From NCBI GenBank assembly GCA_964017155.1, contig OZ024857.1, forward strand, positions 24,856,155 to 24,920,154: a stretch of DNA of 64,000 nt, read 5' to 3'. Positions 48,049 through 58,939 of the stretch are shown here, piece by piece; position 1 is the first letter of the stretch; each line of letters starts with the position of its first letter. Below the pieces are notes generated by a model. The model searched no databases. It had not been told where the DNA came from and saw only the letters and a list, made by a program, of their open reading frames with translations. The DNA comes from Oasisia sp. SBJ-2009. Lineage: Eukaryota > Annelida > Polychaeta > Sabellida > Siboglinidae. The translations under genes were made by a program, and so were the position numbers.

Positions 48049-48243
48049 TTGGTGCAGAATGACCTGGCCAATCAGGAACCGATGGTGACGTACCTGAATG
48101 AAGCTGTCGCGGAGCTGATAGAGCAGGGCTCCGGCCCCTCCTCCAGCTGGAGGGAGAAGCAGGGTGAGATGAACGAGTTGTACGAGGCTGTGTGCATCAT
48201 GGCCCGCGACAAACAGAACCGACTACAGGATACACTTAAGGAG
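48049..48243 (+). CDS. MACF1/DST: Spectraplakin exon 26: spectrin repeat, helices B-C
   Basis: 65 codons, phase 0 at both ends; acceptor TCCCTCAG and donor GAG|GTGAGT. It reads LVQNDLANQEPMVTYLNEAV then MNELYEAVCIMARDKQNRLQ. The next intron is short (154 bases). Confidence 0.95.
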
Positions 48244-48397
48244 GTGAGTGTCCTTCTTATGGTTAGTTCATCACTCTATGTTAGCCACATGTTTGTGGCT
48301 AGAGTATTGGCGAGCTTTTTTCCTTTATAAATAACCTACGTACATATAAAATGTTGTTACCTGACAAAAGTAACACTTTGTAATTATATTTTCCCAG

Positions 48398-48526
48398 GTG
48401 AAAGCCTTCGCAGGTGATGTTGAGGATTTACTGAGATGGCTCAACAACTTCCGGGGAGAGTTGAAGACCTCTGAGCCCATGGGAGCCCTGCCCGACACAG
48501 CCCAACACCAGTTCGACAAATTCCTG
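48398..48526 (+). CDS. MACF1/DST: Spectraplakin exon 27: spectrin repeat, helix A
   Basis: 43 codons, phase 0 at both ends; acceptor TTTTCCCAG and donor CTG|GTATGT. It reads VKAFAGDVEDLLRWLNNFRG then ELKTSEPMGALPDTAQHQFD. The L-L-x-W-L motif is typical of helix A, and P-M-G-A-L-P resembles the P-x-G-x-L-P linker of MACF1/DST. The intron to 49201 holds a CA/GCAC microsatellite at 48983-49080. Confidence 0.95.
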
Positions 48527-48982
48527 GTATGTATACAGGCAGTGCTAAATTCAGGCACTGAATTGATTAATACTGTGACATGTTTAAGAGTTATGATGAA
48601 ACATTCTGAAGGTGTCATAAAATCATGTGACACTCCTGATTTATGTATTATAAGCTTTTAGTTTAACTGTGTTTTGGAAATGTGTGGATTCTAAGAAGAC
48701 ACTGTTGGCTGTTTATCGTAAATGTACACAATTCAGTATAACTGATGACTAGGTGTTGATCCGTTCTTAGATGTCAGATGAGAAACTTCACATATTTGTA
48801 AGTTCATGCATACATGTTGTTTTATCATGTCAGAAATAAGTAGCAGCTGTATGGTGCAATTTATTTAAGTGTGTTGATTTATTTGTGCAAATGAACACAT
48901 GTGAATGTACACATAAATGTCATATGCACTTGAATAATATATGCACAAACACCTAATGATGTTCACTCGCATACATACACAT

Positions 48983-49080
48983 ACACGCACGCACACACAC
49001 GCACACACGCACACACGCACACATGCACACACGCACACACGCACACACGCACAAACAGGCGCATGCACATACACACACAC
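48983..49080. repeat. (CA)n/(GCAC)n microsatellite
   Basis: Mixed ACAC and ACGC units; no gene. Confidence 0.9.
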
Positions 49081-49201
49081 TATAGGAATTAATACATTGC
49101 TATAGACAGTGGTGGATATTTGGTGGTGCTTTGATCATGCATGAGAACTGGACACTTGGCTGTGTAAGAGTTTACCCTTTACTGTCTCTCTCCCCCCATA
49201 G

Positions 49202-49372
49202 GGCAGCTACCGAGCCCTGGAACAGAAGGAGGATGAAGTGAGAGCCCTGCTCCTCAATGGGGAGGACATGTTGGCCCGGTGTCGGGAGCGGGACACGGAG
49301 CAACTGAGGGAGGATCTGGAACGACTGCGCACTCGCATGTACGACACCCGTAGCAAGGCTGACAGACGCAAG
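49202..49372 (+). CDS. MACF1/DST: Spectraplakin exon 28: spectrin repeat, helices B-C
   Basis: 57 codons, phase 0 at both ends; acceptor CCCCCATAG and donor AAG|GTGGGC. It reads GSYRALEQKEDEVRALLLNG then EDMLARCRERDTEQLREDLE. The G-E-x-(L/M)-L pattern is the usual end of helix B. The 1.7-kb intron that follows contains a 190-bp-scale repeat (49840-50330) and AT-rich DNA. Confidence 0.95.
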
Positions 49373-49839
49373 GTGGGCTTAACAAGGGTTAACAAGGGTT
49401 AACAAGTTGCCATCCACAGCCACGCTCCAGACGGCATGTAAACAAGGAAGGCTATGGCTTATCTAATGTTCACTAAATTATAAAAGTGTACATAAATTAG
49501 TATTATACTTACAGTTATAAATATAGAACATAATAAAATGCCACTAAAATGCTACTAATTAAAATACGTTGTCTCTAAAAATACGTAAGCAAAATTATAC
49601 TTTGTCTCTAAACATATATAAGTAAACTAAAAAAAACGAAAATGTCCTAAAATAATAACAATTTGTTATAATAATAAATTAATTAAAATAAATATATGAA
49701 TAATAAATTAATCAGTATTAAAATAAAAAAGTGTTCAACTTAGGTATAGCGTTAGGGTGTTGGATGGCATCCCAGGGGTGAATGGGGGTTATTGTGTTTC
49801 CCATTTTATAGGTTTGATGCTTTAGGGTAGCCTCGGTTA

Positions 49840-50330
49840 CCCAGACTCCGTGAGGTGGCAGCACTTTTAGGCCCCCTCAACTACGCCTGGGACAGTATAT
49901 ATTCTTAAGTTTCTACATCCGGGCAGCCTTACCCCAGAATAGGGTAGAGACGCTGATTGGCTCTCAGGCCAACTATGAAATAAAAATTTAAATAACGATA
50001 TAGTTTTACAAGATAATAATATCATTTGAAAAGTATTCACCATTGAACTTATAGTAACACAACAGTAAGTAAAAATTCAAATTTACCGTTGTTTATAAAA
50101 TAAGAATTACGGCAGGATTAACCAGTATCCGTGAGGTGGCAGCATTGTCTAGCCCGACACGGATAGCATACAAATTAAATAAGGAAACCTTTTGATTAAA
50201 TAATGCTGTATTATAAAAACTATTAAAAATTAAACTTATATTAACCCAAAATAAATAGAAATACAAATTTTCAGTTGTTTATAAAAAAAAATATTACGGC
50301 AGTGTCCGTGAGGTGGCAGCATTTTATAGA
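49840..50330. repeat. Three spaced copies of a TCCGTGAGGTGGCAGCA unit
   Basis: The 17-base block TCCGTGAGGTGGCAGCA occurs near 49845, 50129 and 50305. The last two lie in longer repeats of about 190 bp that share CAGTTGTTTATAAAA-like and ATTACGGCAG sequences upstream. It is an AT-rich tandem repeat of unknown class. Confidence 0.7.
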
Positions 50331-51097
50331 TCACGCGGATACCAAACAAAAGCCGGCAAATGTCACCAGACTGTCTTCTCGGCGTAGTTCCGCAACCGAC
50401 CGACAGTCGGTTAAGCGAGACTAGCTTTAGGGTGGTCACACAAGTGCATGAAGTGCTGGAATTATTACGTGGCGGGATTGGTCATTTGTAGCCATGAAGA
50501 CAATATGTCACTTCAGTGGTGCCACCTGCTGTACTTAATGAGTGAACAATGCTAATGCAAATTGAGTGTAGGTGTTTTGGATTGTAAAAACTGCAAGTGC
50601 TATGTCAGTTATTGGTAGTGATGGGTTGTGGCTTAATGCTATGTATGTAATATTTCTGACATTGCAAACTGGTGAGATCACTCCATAGTTGCTATGTGAT
50701 GTGACAGCCAGGCTGAGATGGGGTTCATATCTGTGGTTAATTTGGTATGAGTAATATTGGATAAGTGTGGCAGAAAGATTTACTTTAATAATGCAATGTG
50801 TTAGTGATGATAATTGTGTCATTCAATTATTTATGGACAAGACAAAATTACTGAAGCTACAGTGAATAGTGTTGCCTAATTGAACATTATAAATTTTATT
50901 TTAACACTTAAGTATTTAATTGCCATTCGTTATTTTATATTCACATTAAATATAAAACTGTACGCAATACGTATTGAAAAGATAATATGTAGATATGCAG
51001 TGCACTTTAACAATATCACTGAACTATAAAAATATTTTGAGATACATGTAACTCACTCAGTCAGAGCACATGTCCACTGTGGGTTGTGTGTGTGCAG

Positions 51098-51253
51098 GGG
51101 AAGCTGGAGGAACACTTGTCTAACGTTCAAGACTTTCACGCAATGCTCAAGATCCACACAGACTGGCTGAACAATGCTGAGAAGATCCTTGGATCTTTTA
51201 AGTACCCTAGCAAGATCGTTGACCGCATCCTGAAGCAAATCCAGGATCATCAG
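51098..51253 (+). CDS. MACF1/DST: Spectraplakin exon 29: spectrin repeat, helix A-B
   Basis: 52 codons, phase 0 at both ends; acceptor TGTGTGCAG and donor CAG|GTAGGC. It reads GKLEEHLSNVQDFHAMLKIH then TDWLNNAEKILGSFKYPSKI. The D-W-L-x-x-A-E-x-x-L motif is classic spectrin helix A. The intron to 51785 holds (ACGC)n at 51319-51396. Confidence 0.96.
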
Positions 51254-51318
51254 GTAGGCGTTTACTCATTAAGCTTTGCTAAAAATTGTACTTGTGGTTA
51301 TACTTACATACATACATA

Positions 51319-51396
51319 AGGCACGCACGCACGCACGCACGCATGCACACACGCATGCATGCACGCATGCACGCACGCACGCACACACACACACAC
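51319..51396. repeat. (ACGC)n/(CA)n microsatellite
   Basis: GCAC-type units with GCAT variants, ending in a short CA run. Confidence 0.9.
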
Positions 51397-51785
51397 AAAA
51401 TAGAATGGCTGCAATCACACCTGTCTTGTGAATTCATTTGAAAATAAATACATAAATGTCTGTCTGAATATGTTGGTGAAGCTGAGGCAAACTTTGGCAA
51501 CACAAGCAATTTGACCGACTAATGACACCACAAAAATGAAATTGTTATTTATAAAACGATTAATTTCAAATGGTCCATTGATATTTCAAATATGTTTTTA
51601 CAAGGAGTGTTTTTGTAGGCATATGTAGTATACCACATGAATCTGCTTGTATAAAGGTTTTATGCTCAAATGCTTAAATGGGTCCAAATATCTTCACAAC
51701 TTTTTGTAACAACGCTCAAATTTCTTCTTTCTAACCATTATACAGAATTGTTTGGTACAATTTCCCAAAAAATCTTTGTTGCTAG

Positions 51786-51992
51786 GACTTCAAGCAGGAC
51801 ATTGATGCCCACCGGGATCTCATGTACAACCTCGACCGCACCGGCACTTATCTGAAGTACTTTGGCCGCAAGCAGGACACTGTGTACATCAAGAATCTGC
51901 TGATTAGCATCAAGTTGCGCTGGAAGAAGCTGGTGCGCCGGGCAGGAGAGAAGGGGAGGATGCTGCAGCAAGCCTACAAGGAGGACAAACGG
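51786..51992 (+). CDS. MACF1/DST: Spectraplakin exon 30: spectrin repeat, helices B-C
   Basis: 69 codons, phase 0 at both ends; acceptor TTGCTAG and donor CGG|GTACGG. It reads DFKQDIDAHRDLMYNLDRTG, then YIKNLLISIKLRWKKLVRRA. In MACF1/DST the matching helix C has the same R-W-x-x-(L/V)-V-x-R spacing. The intron to 52797 ends with a 23-bp array and its degenerate copies. Confidence 0.96.
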
Positions 51993-52479
51993 GTACGGCA
52001 GGGGATGGGGAAGACAGCCAGTTATCAAAATATTCTTCTGCTTGTCTTTCACTAATTTAATAACACAAACATTGATTGATAATAATATGGTATGTATTAA
52101 GCGGTAATTCCCACGTAATAAATGGCTAAATAATAAAACTAAAATTGTAATTTTTAAACAGATAGTATTAAATATTAGATAATACTATGTCTAATTGTCC
52201 TGCTATATAAGTAATTATTGGCTCATAATTTTGATTGTGTTTTCTTATGGTGCATAGATACTGTATTTATACAGCAATTTGTGTAGTTAAGTGTGTTTTT
52301 TCTGTCCAGATTTTTGCCCACTTTCTTGGCCAAATAGTAAAAAATGGAATGTCTTGATTGTGTATGCATGATGTTTCAATGACCACATGATGTATTTTCT
52401 TTGTTTTCATCATTAATCTGTGTAAAAAAGATCATCACGGTTGAATGCCGATGATTCTGTTAGGAGTTTTGTGATGTGT

Positions 52480-52797
52480 GTGTGTGGACATGTTGGGTGT
52501 AGTTCTCTGGACATGTTGGGTGTAGTTCTCTGGACATGTTGGGTGTAGTTCTCTGGACATGTTGGGTGTAGTTCTCTGGACATGTTGGGTGTAGTTTTCT
52601 GGACATGTTGGGTGTAGTTTTCTGGACATGTTGGGTGTAGTTCTATGATTCATGGTTAACCCATTAGTTGCTTTGTGATGTGATGGATGTAGTTCTGTGA
52701 CTCCTGGTTAATTTGTCCGTAGTTTTGTGACATGTGTGGACATGACTCTTGGTTTATCTATCAGTAGTTGTGTGACGTGTGTGGACATGTTGTGTAG
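52480..52797. repeat. 23-bp minisatellite related to the following splice acceptor
   Basis: Seven copies of TTCTCTGGACATGTTGGGTG then TAG run from about 52480 to 52640, followed by looser copies. At about 52688, TGTAGTTCTGTGACTCCTGG closely matches the real acceptor and exon start TGTAGTTCTATGACTCCTGG at 52793-52812. Confidence 0.88.
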
Positions 52798-52911
52798 TTC
52801 TATGACTCCTGGAGGGGTCTCTGTGACTGGCTGGAGGATGGGGAACGCAGACTCAAGAAGTACGCCACAGGCACGCCGGGCAAAGTACGACATGACCTCG
52901 ATGAACTGCAG
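52798..52911 (+). CDS. MACF1/DST: Spectraplakin exon 31: C-terminal rod, helix A
   Basis: 38 codons, phase 0 at both ends; acceptor TTGTGTAG and donor CAG|GTATGC. It reads FYDSWRGLCDWLEDGERRLK then KYATGTPGKVRHDLDELQ. The S-W-(R/K)-x-L-x-x-W-L-x-D-x-E-(K/R)-x-L motif matches the C-terminal rod of vertebrate MACF1 and dystonin closely. Confidence 0.96.
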
Positions 52912-53250
52912 GTATGCCACTTGCAACCATGACCTATACATATGCATGTGTCAAGTATAATTTCATTTATGTTATGAACTATGCCAGTTCACCTGGTTCA
53001 TCAACATTGGCAAAGGGATTAGGAAATATGTAAAGACAGTTGCAAGAAATGGTGTCAGAAGTGGGATAGTGACACTGAGTAGTGACAGTAGTTACATAGT
53101 GTAATACAATGGGCTAGTGACATGGAATATTTTCCAGAAGGGGGTTAAATAATGCAGTATGGTGTTGGAAGTATGATCTTAGAGGGAGGGCAGTAGCACG
53201 GAATGGTGACAAAAGTGAAATGGTGACCATACGAATGTGGTTCTTTGCAG

Positions 53251-53423
53251 CATTTCCAGAATGAGCTGACGACACGTCACCCGACCTACTATTCGACCAT
53301 GCGACTGGGACGTAACCTCAAGGACCGCTGCATCAAGTCTGACCCTGAGCAGGGCATGCTCATCAACATGCTCGAGGAGCTCAAGAACAAGTGGAACATT
53401 CTCCGCTCTATTGTTGCACAGAG
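53251..53423 (+). CDS. MACF1/DST: Spectraplakin exon 32: C-terminal rod, helices B-C
   Basis: 173 bases, phase 0 at the start and two bases left at the end; acceptor CTTTGCAG and donor CAGAG|GTAAGA. It reads HFQNELTTRHPTYYSTMRLG then INMLEELKNKWNILRSIVAQ. The F-Q-x-x-L-x-x-(K/R)-x-P-x-Y-x-x-T-x-R-x-G pattern is conserved in MACF1/DST. The intron to 54378 holds (GGAC)n and an inverted LINE fragment. Confidence 0.97.
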
Positions 53424-53488
53424 GTAAGATTAGTAGTCTCAAGTTGTGAACTTTCCTGCTGTTGAATTTGAATTATATACACTGTTAT

Positions 53489-53639
53489 GGACGGACGGAC
53501 GGACGGACGGACGGACGGACGGACGGACGGACGGACGGACGGACGGACGGACGGACGGACGGACGGACGGACGGACGGACGGACGGACGGACGGACGGAC
53601 GGACGGACGGACGGACGGACGGACGGACGGACGGACGGA
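53489..53639. repeat. (GGAC)n microsatellite
   Basis: About 37 uninterrupted GGAC units, 65 bases after a splice donor. Thr-Asp-Gly-Arg and Val-Arg-Pro-Ser frames are artefacts. Confidence 0.95.
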
Positions 53640-54079
53640 TCTACATTTCTTTCAGCAAAAACAAACATGCATAATAATTACACTTGAACATTTCCCATGT
53701 CATGCTGTTTTCCTAAAAACATCTTCTTTTCAAGAAAAATTATTGTCTAGATAGAATGCAGGCAGCATACTATTGATATTTCTGTGAATTTAATACTTGT
53801 TTGATTAGCAAGAATATTGGGAACATTTGAAGTTGCTCAGTCATTATGGTGTTCATTAATATTGAGTAAGTATTGGCAGAATTCAACTAATACATTATTA
53901 TATATAGTAGCAAGTAACTGCATAACATAAAAACTTCCCCTGGTCACACCATCTAATGTCACCAAACAGTGTCCAGTGATTTAAAAGAATTGACAGTAAG
54001 ATTACACAAGATTAGAATCTGGAGCAAAAACCCAGGCTTACTGAGAGTTCAACCTTGATACGTCTACGTGTACCTCATG

Positions 54080-54360
54080 CTTCGTAAATAGTTGACAATA
54101 TCAAAGTGTCAAGGGAATCTGTTGCTACTAAATGTTTAACAAGATTGCCACATAGAGATTCAACTCTAGATGGCAGGTGGACTAGGAAGCCCTTTGGCTT
54201 ATCGAGAGTCCAACCTATCCAACCTACATGATCAGCTGATAATCTGTTCCATTCGTTTACTGTTCTTTGTGAAAATGAAATTTTCTAATATCTAGTCTAC
54301 ACTACTTCTTTGCTAATGTAACTCCATGTCCTCTAGTCCTTCTCTCTTCATTAACCGTGA
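54080..54360 (-). mobile_element. LINE 3'-end fragment, inverted relative of the copy at 11590
   Basis: + strand TTAACAAGATTGCCACATAG, CAACTCTAGATGGCAGGTGG and GGCTTATCGAGAGTCCAACC are reverse complements of sequence at 11780-11890. ACTCCATGTCCTCTAGTCC matches the reverse of 11600-11630. Coding potential is destroyed by stops and indels. Confidence 0.75.
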
Positions 54361-54378
54361 AAGTTGACTCTGTTACAG

Positions 54379-54538
54379 ACAGAACAAATTGGACGAGGCC
54401 CTATTGTCATCGGGGCGTATCACAGACGCCCTGCAGTCTCTCCTCGAGTGGCTGTCCCGGGCGGAGGTGTACCTGGCAGAGGACCAGCCAGTCCTGGGGG
54501 ACCTCGACACTGTCAACATCCTCATTGAACAACAAAAG
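54379..54538 (+). CDS. MACF1/DST: Spectraplakin exon 33: C-terminal rod, helices C-A
   Basis: 160 bases: one completes Arg, then 53 codons ending in phase 0; acceptor CTGTTACAG and donor AAG|GTGCGC. It reads [20 protein letters not shown] then [20 protein letters not shown] and [13 protein letters not shown]. The L-A-E-D-Q-P-V-x-G-D-L-D block is one of the most conserved pieces of the MACF1/DST rod. Confidence 0.98.
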
Positions 54539-54692
54539 GTGCGCCTTCGCCTTCATTCACGCACATGATCCCCAGTTATGTGATCTACCATACGGTTAAA
54601 GAGCTTGCTTTATTTATTTGAAAGGTTACACAGTATTACTCTGTCAGTAATGTCACCACAATTACACATATGCAAGCACGTACGCACAGACA

Positions 54693-54696
54693 CACA

Positions 54697-54749
<53 letters not shown>

Positions 54750-54865
54750 TCACTCACTCACCTACTCGCTCGCTCGCTCGCACGCACGCACGCACGCACG
54801 CACGCACACACACATACACACACCACCACCACCACACACACAAATATACTTGTCATCTTTTGCAC

Positions 54866-54895
<30 letters not shown>
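54693..54895. repeat. (CA)n, (ACTC)n, (GCTC)n, (GCAC)n and (TA)n microsatellites
   Basis: A chain of simple repeats fills most of the intron between exons 33 and 34. Confidence 0.93.
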
Positions 54896-54899
<4 letters not shown>

Positions 54900-54984
54900 C
54901 ATGGTATCAGAAGTGGGATAGTGTGTGCCATTCCAGACACCAGTGACTGCAGATGTCACGTGTCACCACTGTGCTGTCTTGCAG

Positions 54985-55155
54985 GTGTTCCAGCAGGAGT
55001 TGGACAGTCGTCAGTCCATGGTGGCCGCCATGAGGTCATCTCCAACCAGTGACCCTGCAGTGGCCACTCAGCTGGACGAGTTGACCAGTGTGTGGGACCG
55101 GGTCAACCAGCTCTGTCAGGTCCGAGAGGCGCGACTGCAAGAGGCCCTCAAACTT
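54985..55155 (+). CDS. MACF1/DST: Spectraplakin exon 34: C-terminal rod, helices B-C
   Basis: 57 codons, phase 0 at both ends; acceptor GTCTTGCAG and donor CTT|GTAAGT. It reads VFQQELDSRQSMVAAMRSSP then LTSVWDRVNQLCQVREARLQ. V-F-Q-x-E-L-x-x-R and W-D-x-V-x-x-L are the conserved helix B and C positions. The intron to 56151 is unremarkable; a TTTATTGTATTGTATTGTAT stretch near 56015 looks like a LINE tail. Confidence 0.97.
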
Positions 55156-56151
55156 GTAAGTCACTTCTTTAACCCATCAGACCCCAGCCAGTTAAATTCA
55201 CTTGTGCTCCTCTCCCCAGGCTGCAGCCACCGTTGTCACCAAATTCGGGGTGCTTGCAAAGGCATTGCCATTTTTGAAGGTCCACAGATGATGAACTTCA
55301 ATCACGAAAATCTCTTTTTTTTAAATCCAGACCCATGTCAAAATTACCCAGGATTCATAGCTGAGATACCAAAGAATCAGTGGGAATTAGTCTCTTATGT
55401 ATCCGCAAGATGGGGCCACCACTAGAGCTTTATCTCCACCGGACGCTCTGGGGAGGAGACACCCGGGCGCTTTCGGACGCATGGGGTCTAATAGGTTAAG
55501 TGTAAAAGGCTCTGTGTAGTCCTGAGGACTGGATACTGCACTATAAAGGCAGTTACCCTTACTTACCTTTAATTTCACTATTGGCTTAACCCATAAGAGG
55601 CTTTGTACATGCAAGAAAGTGCTGGTTTTTATTGTTTTATTTTGGAAGAAACCACTTGGAACAGAATCATAGAGCTGTAATTATTATATTTACCAAACCT
55701 GTATGTTTATGCCAAAAAATAGAAAGCGAGACTCATTCATTCCAATGTCTGTATGACTTCTAAATGATAAACACCTCTGACATTATGTGTGTATGTTGTA
55801 TTTGATTTCTTAATTTTTTTATTTGTAAAAGGAAGACCATATTACAATTACAATTATAACTTTAAAATTATATTTTAGATTTGTCTTGTATTTTATTATG
55901 ATTAATGTTTACATACTGTTTTAATAATGAATTTATTTTTATTTCTCTACTCTCTATTTTATATTTTTATGATGACGAATGCTGCAAAATTAATTTCACG
56001 GTCTGGGACAATAACGTTTTATTGTATTGTATTGTATCTTAAGCTTTTGATGTACACTGACATTTGTTTGTTTTATTGTTTTTTATTGTTATTTTATTTA
56101 CAACATTCACGTGTCACCATGGTTACCATGGTTACTGGTTGTGACTTTTAG

Positions 56152-56277
56152 GCGGAAGACTTCAACGAGTCAGTGCAGGTGGTGAGAGAGTGGCTCCCCC
56201 AAGTGGAGGCCGAACTCAAGTTCAGGTCGTTACCCGATAATGAAGACGTCATTGTACAAAGGATTGAGCAACATGAT
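56152..56277 (+). CDS. MACF1/DST: Spectraplakin exon 35: C-terminal rod, helix A-B
   Basis: 42 codons, phase 0 at both ends; acceptor GACTTTTAG and donor GAT|GTAAGC. It reads AEDFNESVQVVREWLPQVEA then ELKFRSLPDNEDVIVQRIEQ. The E-W-L-x-x-(A/V)-E-x-x-L-(R/K)-F-R-x-x-L-P-D stretch is diagnostic for the MACF1/DST C-terminal rod. The intron to 56775 has nothing recognised. Confidence 0.98.
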
Positions 56278-56775
56278 GTAAGCGCTTTTTTGTATTGAAC
56301 CCACTGAGCATTTAACACACAAAAATTGGTTATTTATGAAAGTAGTATAACTCATATCATGTAACATGAATATAATATTATGCTCAATTGGTGTCTGTTT
56401 AAGTATCTATATAACGTTAAGTATTTACATATATTTATTATCATGGTTAGCATATGAATGGATATACACTTGCAGTAGTTGCAATTATTACACAACTAAT
56501 TAGGCAAACAAAAAAAACTTTTTTATTTCTTTATCTATTTCTTGAAATATCTCACTTAATATCCAGAAAGAAAACAAAGTTATCATTTTGTCATGATGCA
56601 ACAACACTGCGTGACATTTAGTCATTCTGCTAACATTAAGCTGATATAAAATGTCAAATACATTAAATTGAGAGAAGCTGTTTATAATCATATTACCATT
56701 TTGCATTACGGCCCAATCGACATTTTACAGGTGTACATATTTCATGTGACACTGGTCGTGGTCTCTGTTTTCTAG

Positions 56776-56919
56776 AAGCTGCATGGTGAGCTACAACAGC
56801 AGCAGGCGAACATTGAACGCATCAAATACTTGGCACAGGAGATCCTCATGGGTTGTCACCCGAATGCCGTCAGATTTGTCAAGTACTACCTCACAATCAC
56901 ACAGACCAGATGGGAGCAG
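56776..56919 (+). CDS. MACF1/DST: Spectraplakin exon 36: C-terminal rod, helices B-C
   Basis: 48 codons, phase 0 at both ends; acceptor GTTTTCTAG and donor CAG|GTAGGA. It reads KLHGELQQQQANIERIKYLA then QEILMGCHPNAVRFVKYYLT and ITQTRWEQ. The E-I-L-x-x-C-H-P-x-(A/C)-(V/I) motif matches MACF1/DST. The intron to 57743 holds a SINE next to the following exon; 56920-57420 is plain. Confidence 0.98.
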
Positions 56920-57479
56920 GTAGGACCACGAGAAAACAGCCAACGTTCCCCTGTTGCTGTATATAGAGCAAATCTATGACACTGATAATAAGATTTGCAA
57001 AAGGACTGACGTGATCCACACAAAACCATGTAGAACTGTCAGATGTCTGCAACATGACTTTCAACAGTATTATTGGAAGAGTCTGTGAAGACAATGAAAG
57101 TCCTGTTTAAAATTACAGTAATAGTAAGGCCATATTGCCAGCTGCTTGTGAATAAATAAACGTCCTAACGAGCACATATCTAACATATGATATCGATACA
57201 TTTCGAAGCAGATATCTGTCATTCAGGCTTCATCATAACTATTTCTTTTATAATACATACCATTTGCTGTGCTGTAATCATATACCTTTAATAATGTAAT
57301 TTTTCAAAGAGCTTGGGTAATGTTTATTACTATTGATATTGGCATGATTTACATTTTGCTTATATACTACTGATTCCAAATAACTATGTCTATGAAATGG
57401 TAGGTATTTTGTCATTCAGTGTTTGTTAGTTACAGCGTGCTGTGGTAGATCAGAGTTTCTTTCTCCCAAAAGGGCATTT

Positions 57480-57730
57480 AAAGTCCAGCAAGAATTTGTG
57501 AGTCCACTACAGGTTACACATTTACCCCCTGTGTGGGATCTTTTACTTCCCCTGGTATATACACCAGATAGAAGGGACCACCAGCTTTTAGTGTCTCTTC
57601 CGAAAGACAGATACAAATGTGGGGTGAACTAAATTGCCTAAGTTTTGAAATGGTGGCAGGTCGGATTGAACCACGGTCCCCTTGATTGTCAGTCCGGCGC
57701 TCTACAGCTCCCCACATGTTGAGGTGATCC
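57480..57730 (-). mobile_element. tRNA-related SINE next to an exon
   Basis: The - strand has A-box-like TGGGGAGCTGTAGAGC and B-box GGTTCAATCC near 57725-57665. The body (+ strand TGTGTGGGATCTTTTACTTC, GTGTCTCTTCCGAAAGACAG) has the look of a mollusc-type SINE. It is a different family from the SINE at 40545. It ends about 14 bases before exon 37. Confidence 0.8.
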
Positions 57731-57743
57731 GTTGTGTTTGCAG

Positions 57744-57932
57744 GCGTTACAGCGGGCGGCCCAGAGGTCTCAGCGGCTACAGGAAGCACTGCGCAATGTG
57801 AGGGGCAACGCAGTGTTGCTGGACGAGCTCCTGGCCTGGCTGACTGAGGCCCAGGCCCTGCTCCACACAAAGACCAAGGACCCGATTCCGGAAGACCTCA
57901 CCGTGGTTGAGGCCCTAGTTCGTGAACATCTG
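57744..57932 (+). CDS. MACF1/DST: Spectraplakin exon 37: C-terminal rod, helices C-A
   Basis: 63 codons, phase 0 at both ends; acceptor GTGTTTGCAG and donor CTG|GTGGGT. It reads ALQRAAQRSQRLQEALRNVR then LLDELLAWLTEAQALLHTKT and PIPEDLTVVEALVREHL. L-L-(D/E)-E-L-L-A-W followed by P-I-P-(E/Q)-(D/N)-(L/I) is nearly the same as in vertebrate MACF1. A (GT)n-rich stretch follows the donor (57933-58135); the rest of the intron is AT-rich. Confidence 0.98.
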
Positions 57933-58135
57933 GTGGGTGTTTGTGTGTGTGGGTGAGTGTGTGGGTGTGTATGTGTATATATGAGTGTGTGTACAGATGT
58001 GTGTGTATGGGTGTATGTATGAATGTGTACATGTGTGTGTGAGTGTGTGTGTATATACATGTGTGTGTATGTGTGTGTAATGTGTGTATATGTGTGTACA
58101 TGTGTGTGTATACATGTGTGGATGCATGCATGTGT
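57933..58135. repeat. (GT)n-rich low-complexity DNA
   Basis: Irregular GTGTGT, GTATGT and GTACATGT units starting at the splice donor itself. Confidence 0.85.
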
Positions 58136-58835
58136 GCAGTATCTAGCACTACAGAAAAATCCACCAAAAGAAATTGTTTATGTGTCTTTGTGTTCTTTCT
58201 TGATGTTTACATGCGTACCTATGAATACTATTATTTTCACATTACGAATACATTTATTTTAACTACATACTTGATATATACATGTAAGTAGCCTTTAAAA
58301 AGTAAATATAGTAAAAATCTGAGAAGATAATAAATGAAATAACATTGCTGGTTAGATAATTAAAATGCGTTGTATAACTGATAATGATAGATATAAAAAA
58401 TTGTGCAAATATATATGCAAGACATGATATAAATCTCACTGGTTTACTGTCTACAGAGATTACTGAGAACTCATTCATCTGAATGTTTTATTCCTCAACG
58501 GTTATATATTCTTGCTATCTCCGAGAATCTCTAAAAGTGACCAGTTGATTTTGTCAAAATTACAGCACTTCACACGAACATGTTTTTGCATGGATAGGTA
58601 ATTTATAACACAATCTGTTAACAGTTAATCTCTTCTATGTGCACAGATCTCCACAAAGACCAACAAGGAATCCTAATGACCTCGTTGTAAGATTATCCAT
58701 GAACGTGAAACTTAAGCGTCATAGCACTTGTCACAAACAATTATGTGAAATTACTAACAATTTACAGGTTGACACGTCAGATCTACAGTGCTACAAAATG
58801 TGCACAAATACATATTTTCCACATAACTGTTGCAG

Positions 58836-58939
58836 GAGTTCCACGAGGACCTGGTGTGTAAGAACAAGGACGTGGAGAGGGTGACAAAGCTGCCCATCAG
58901 TGCAGAGGGCAACAAACACCTGGCAGCCATCCGGGGCAG
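58836..58939 (+). CDS. MACF1/DST: Spectraplakin exon 38: C-terminal rod, helix B
   Basis: 104 bases, phase 0 at the start and two bases left at the end; acceptor TGTTGCAG and donor GGCAG|GTAAGG. It reads EFHEDLVCKNKDVERVTKLP then ISAEGNKHLAAIRGR. In MACF1 this position is F-x-E-x-x-x-(K/R)-x-x-D-V-(D/E)-R-V-T-K, just before the last rod helix and the EF-hands. No further exon is seen before the window ends; the remaining DNA is the 81-bp satellite. Confidence 0.96.
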
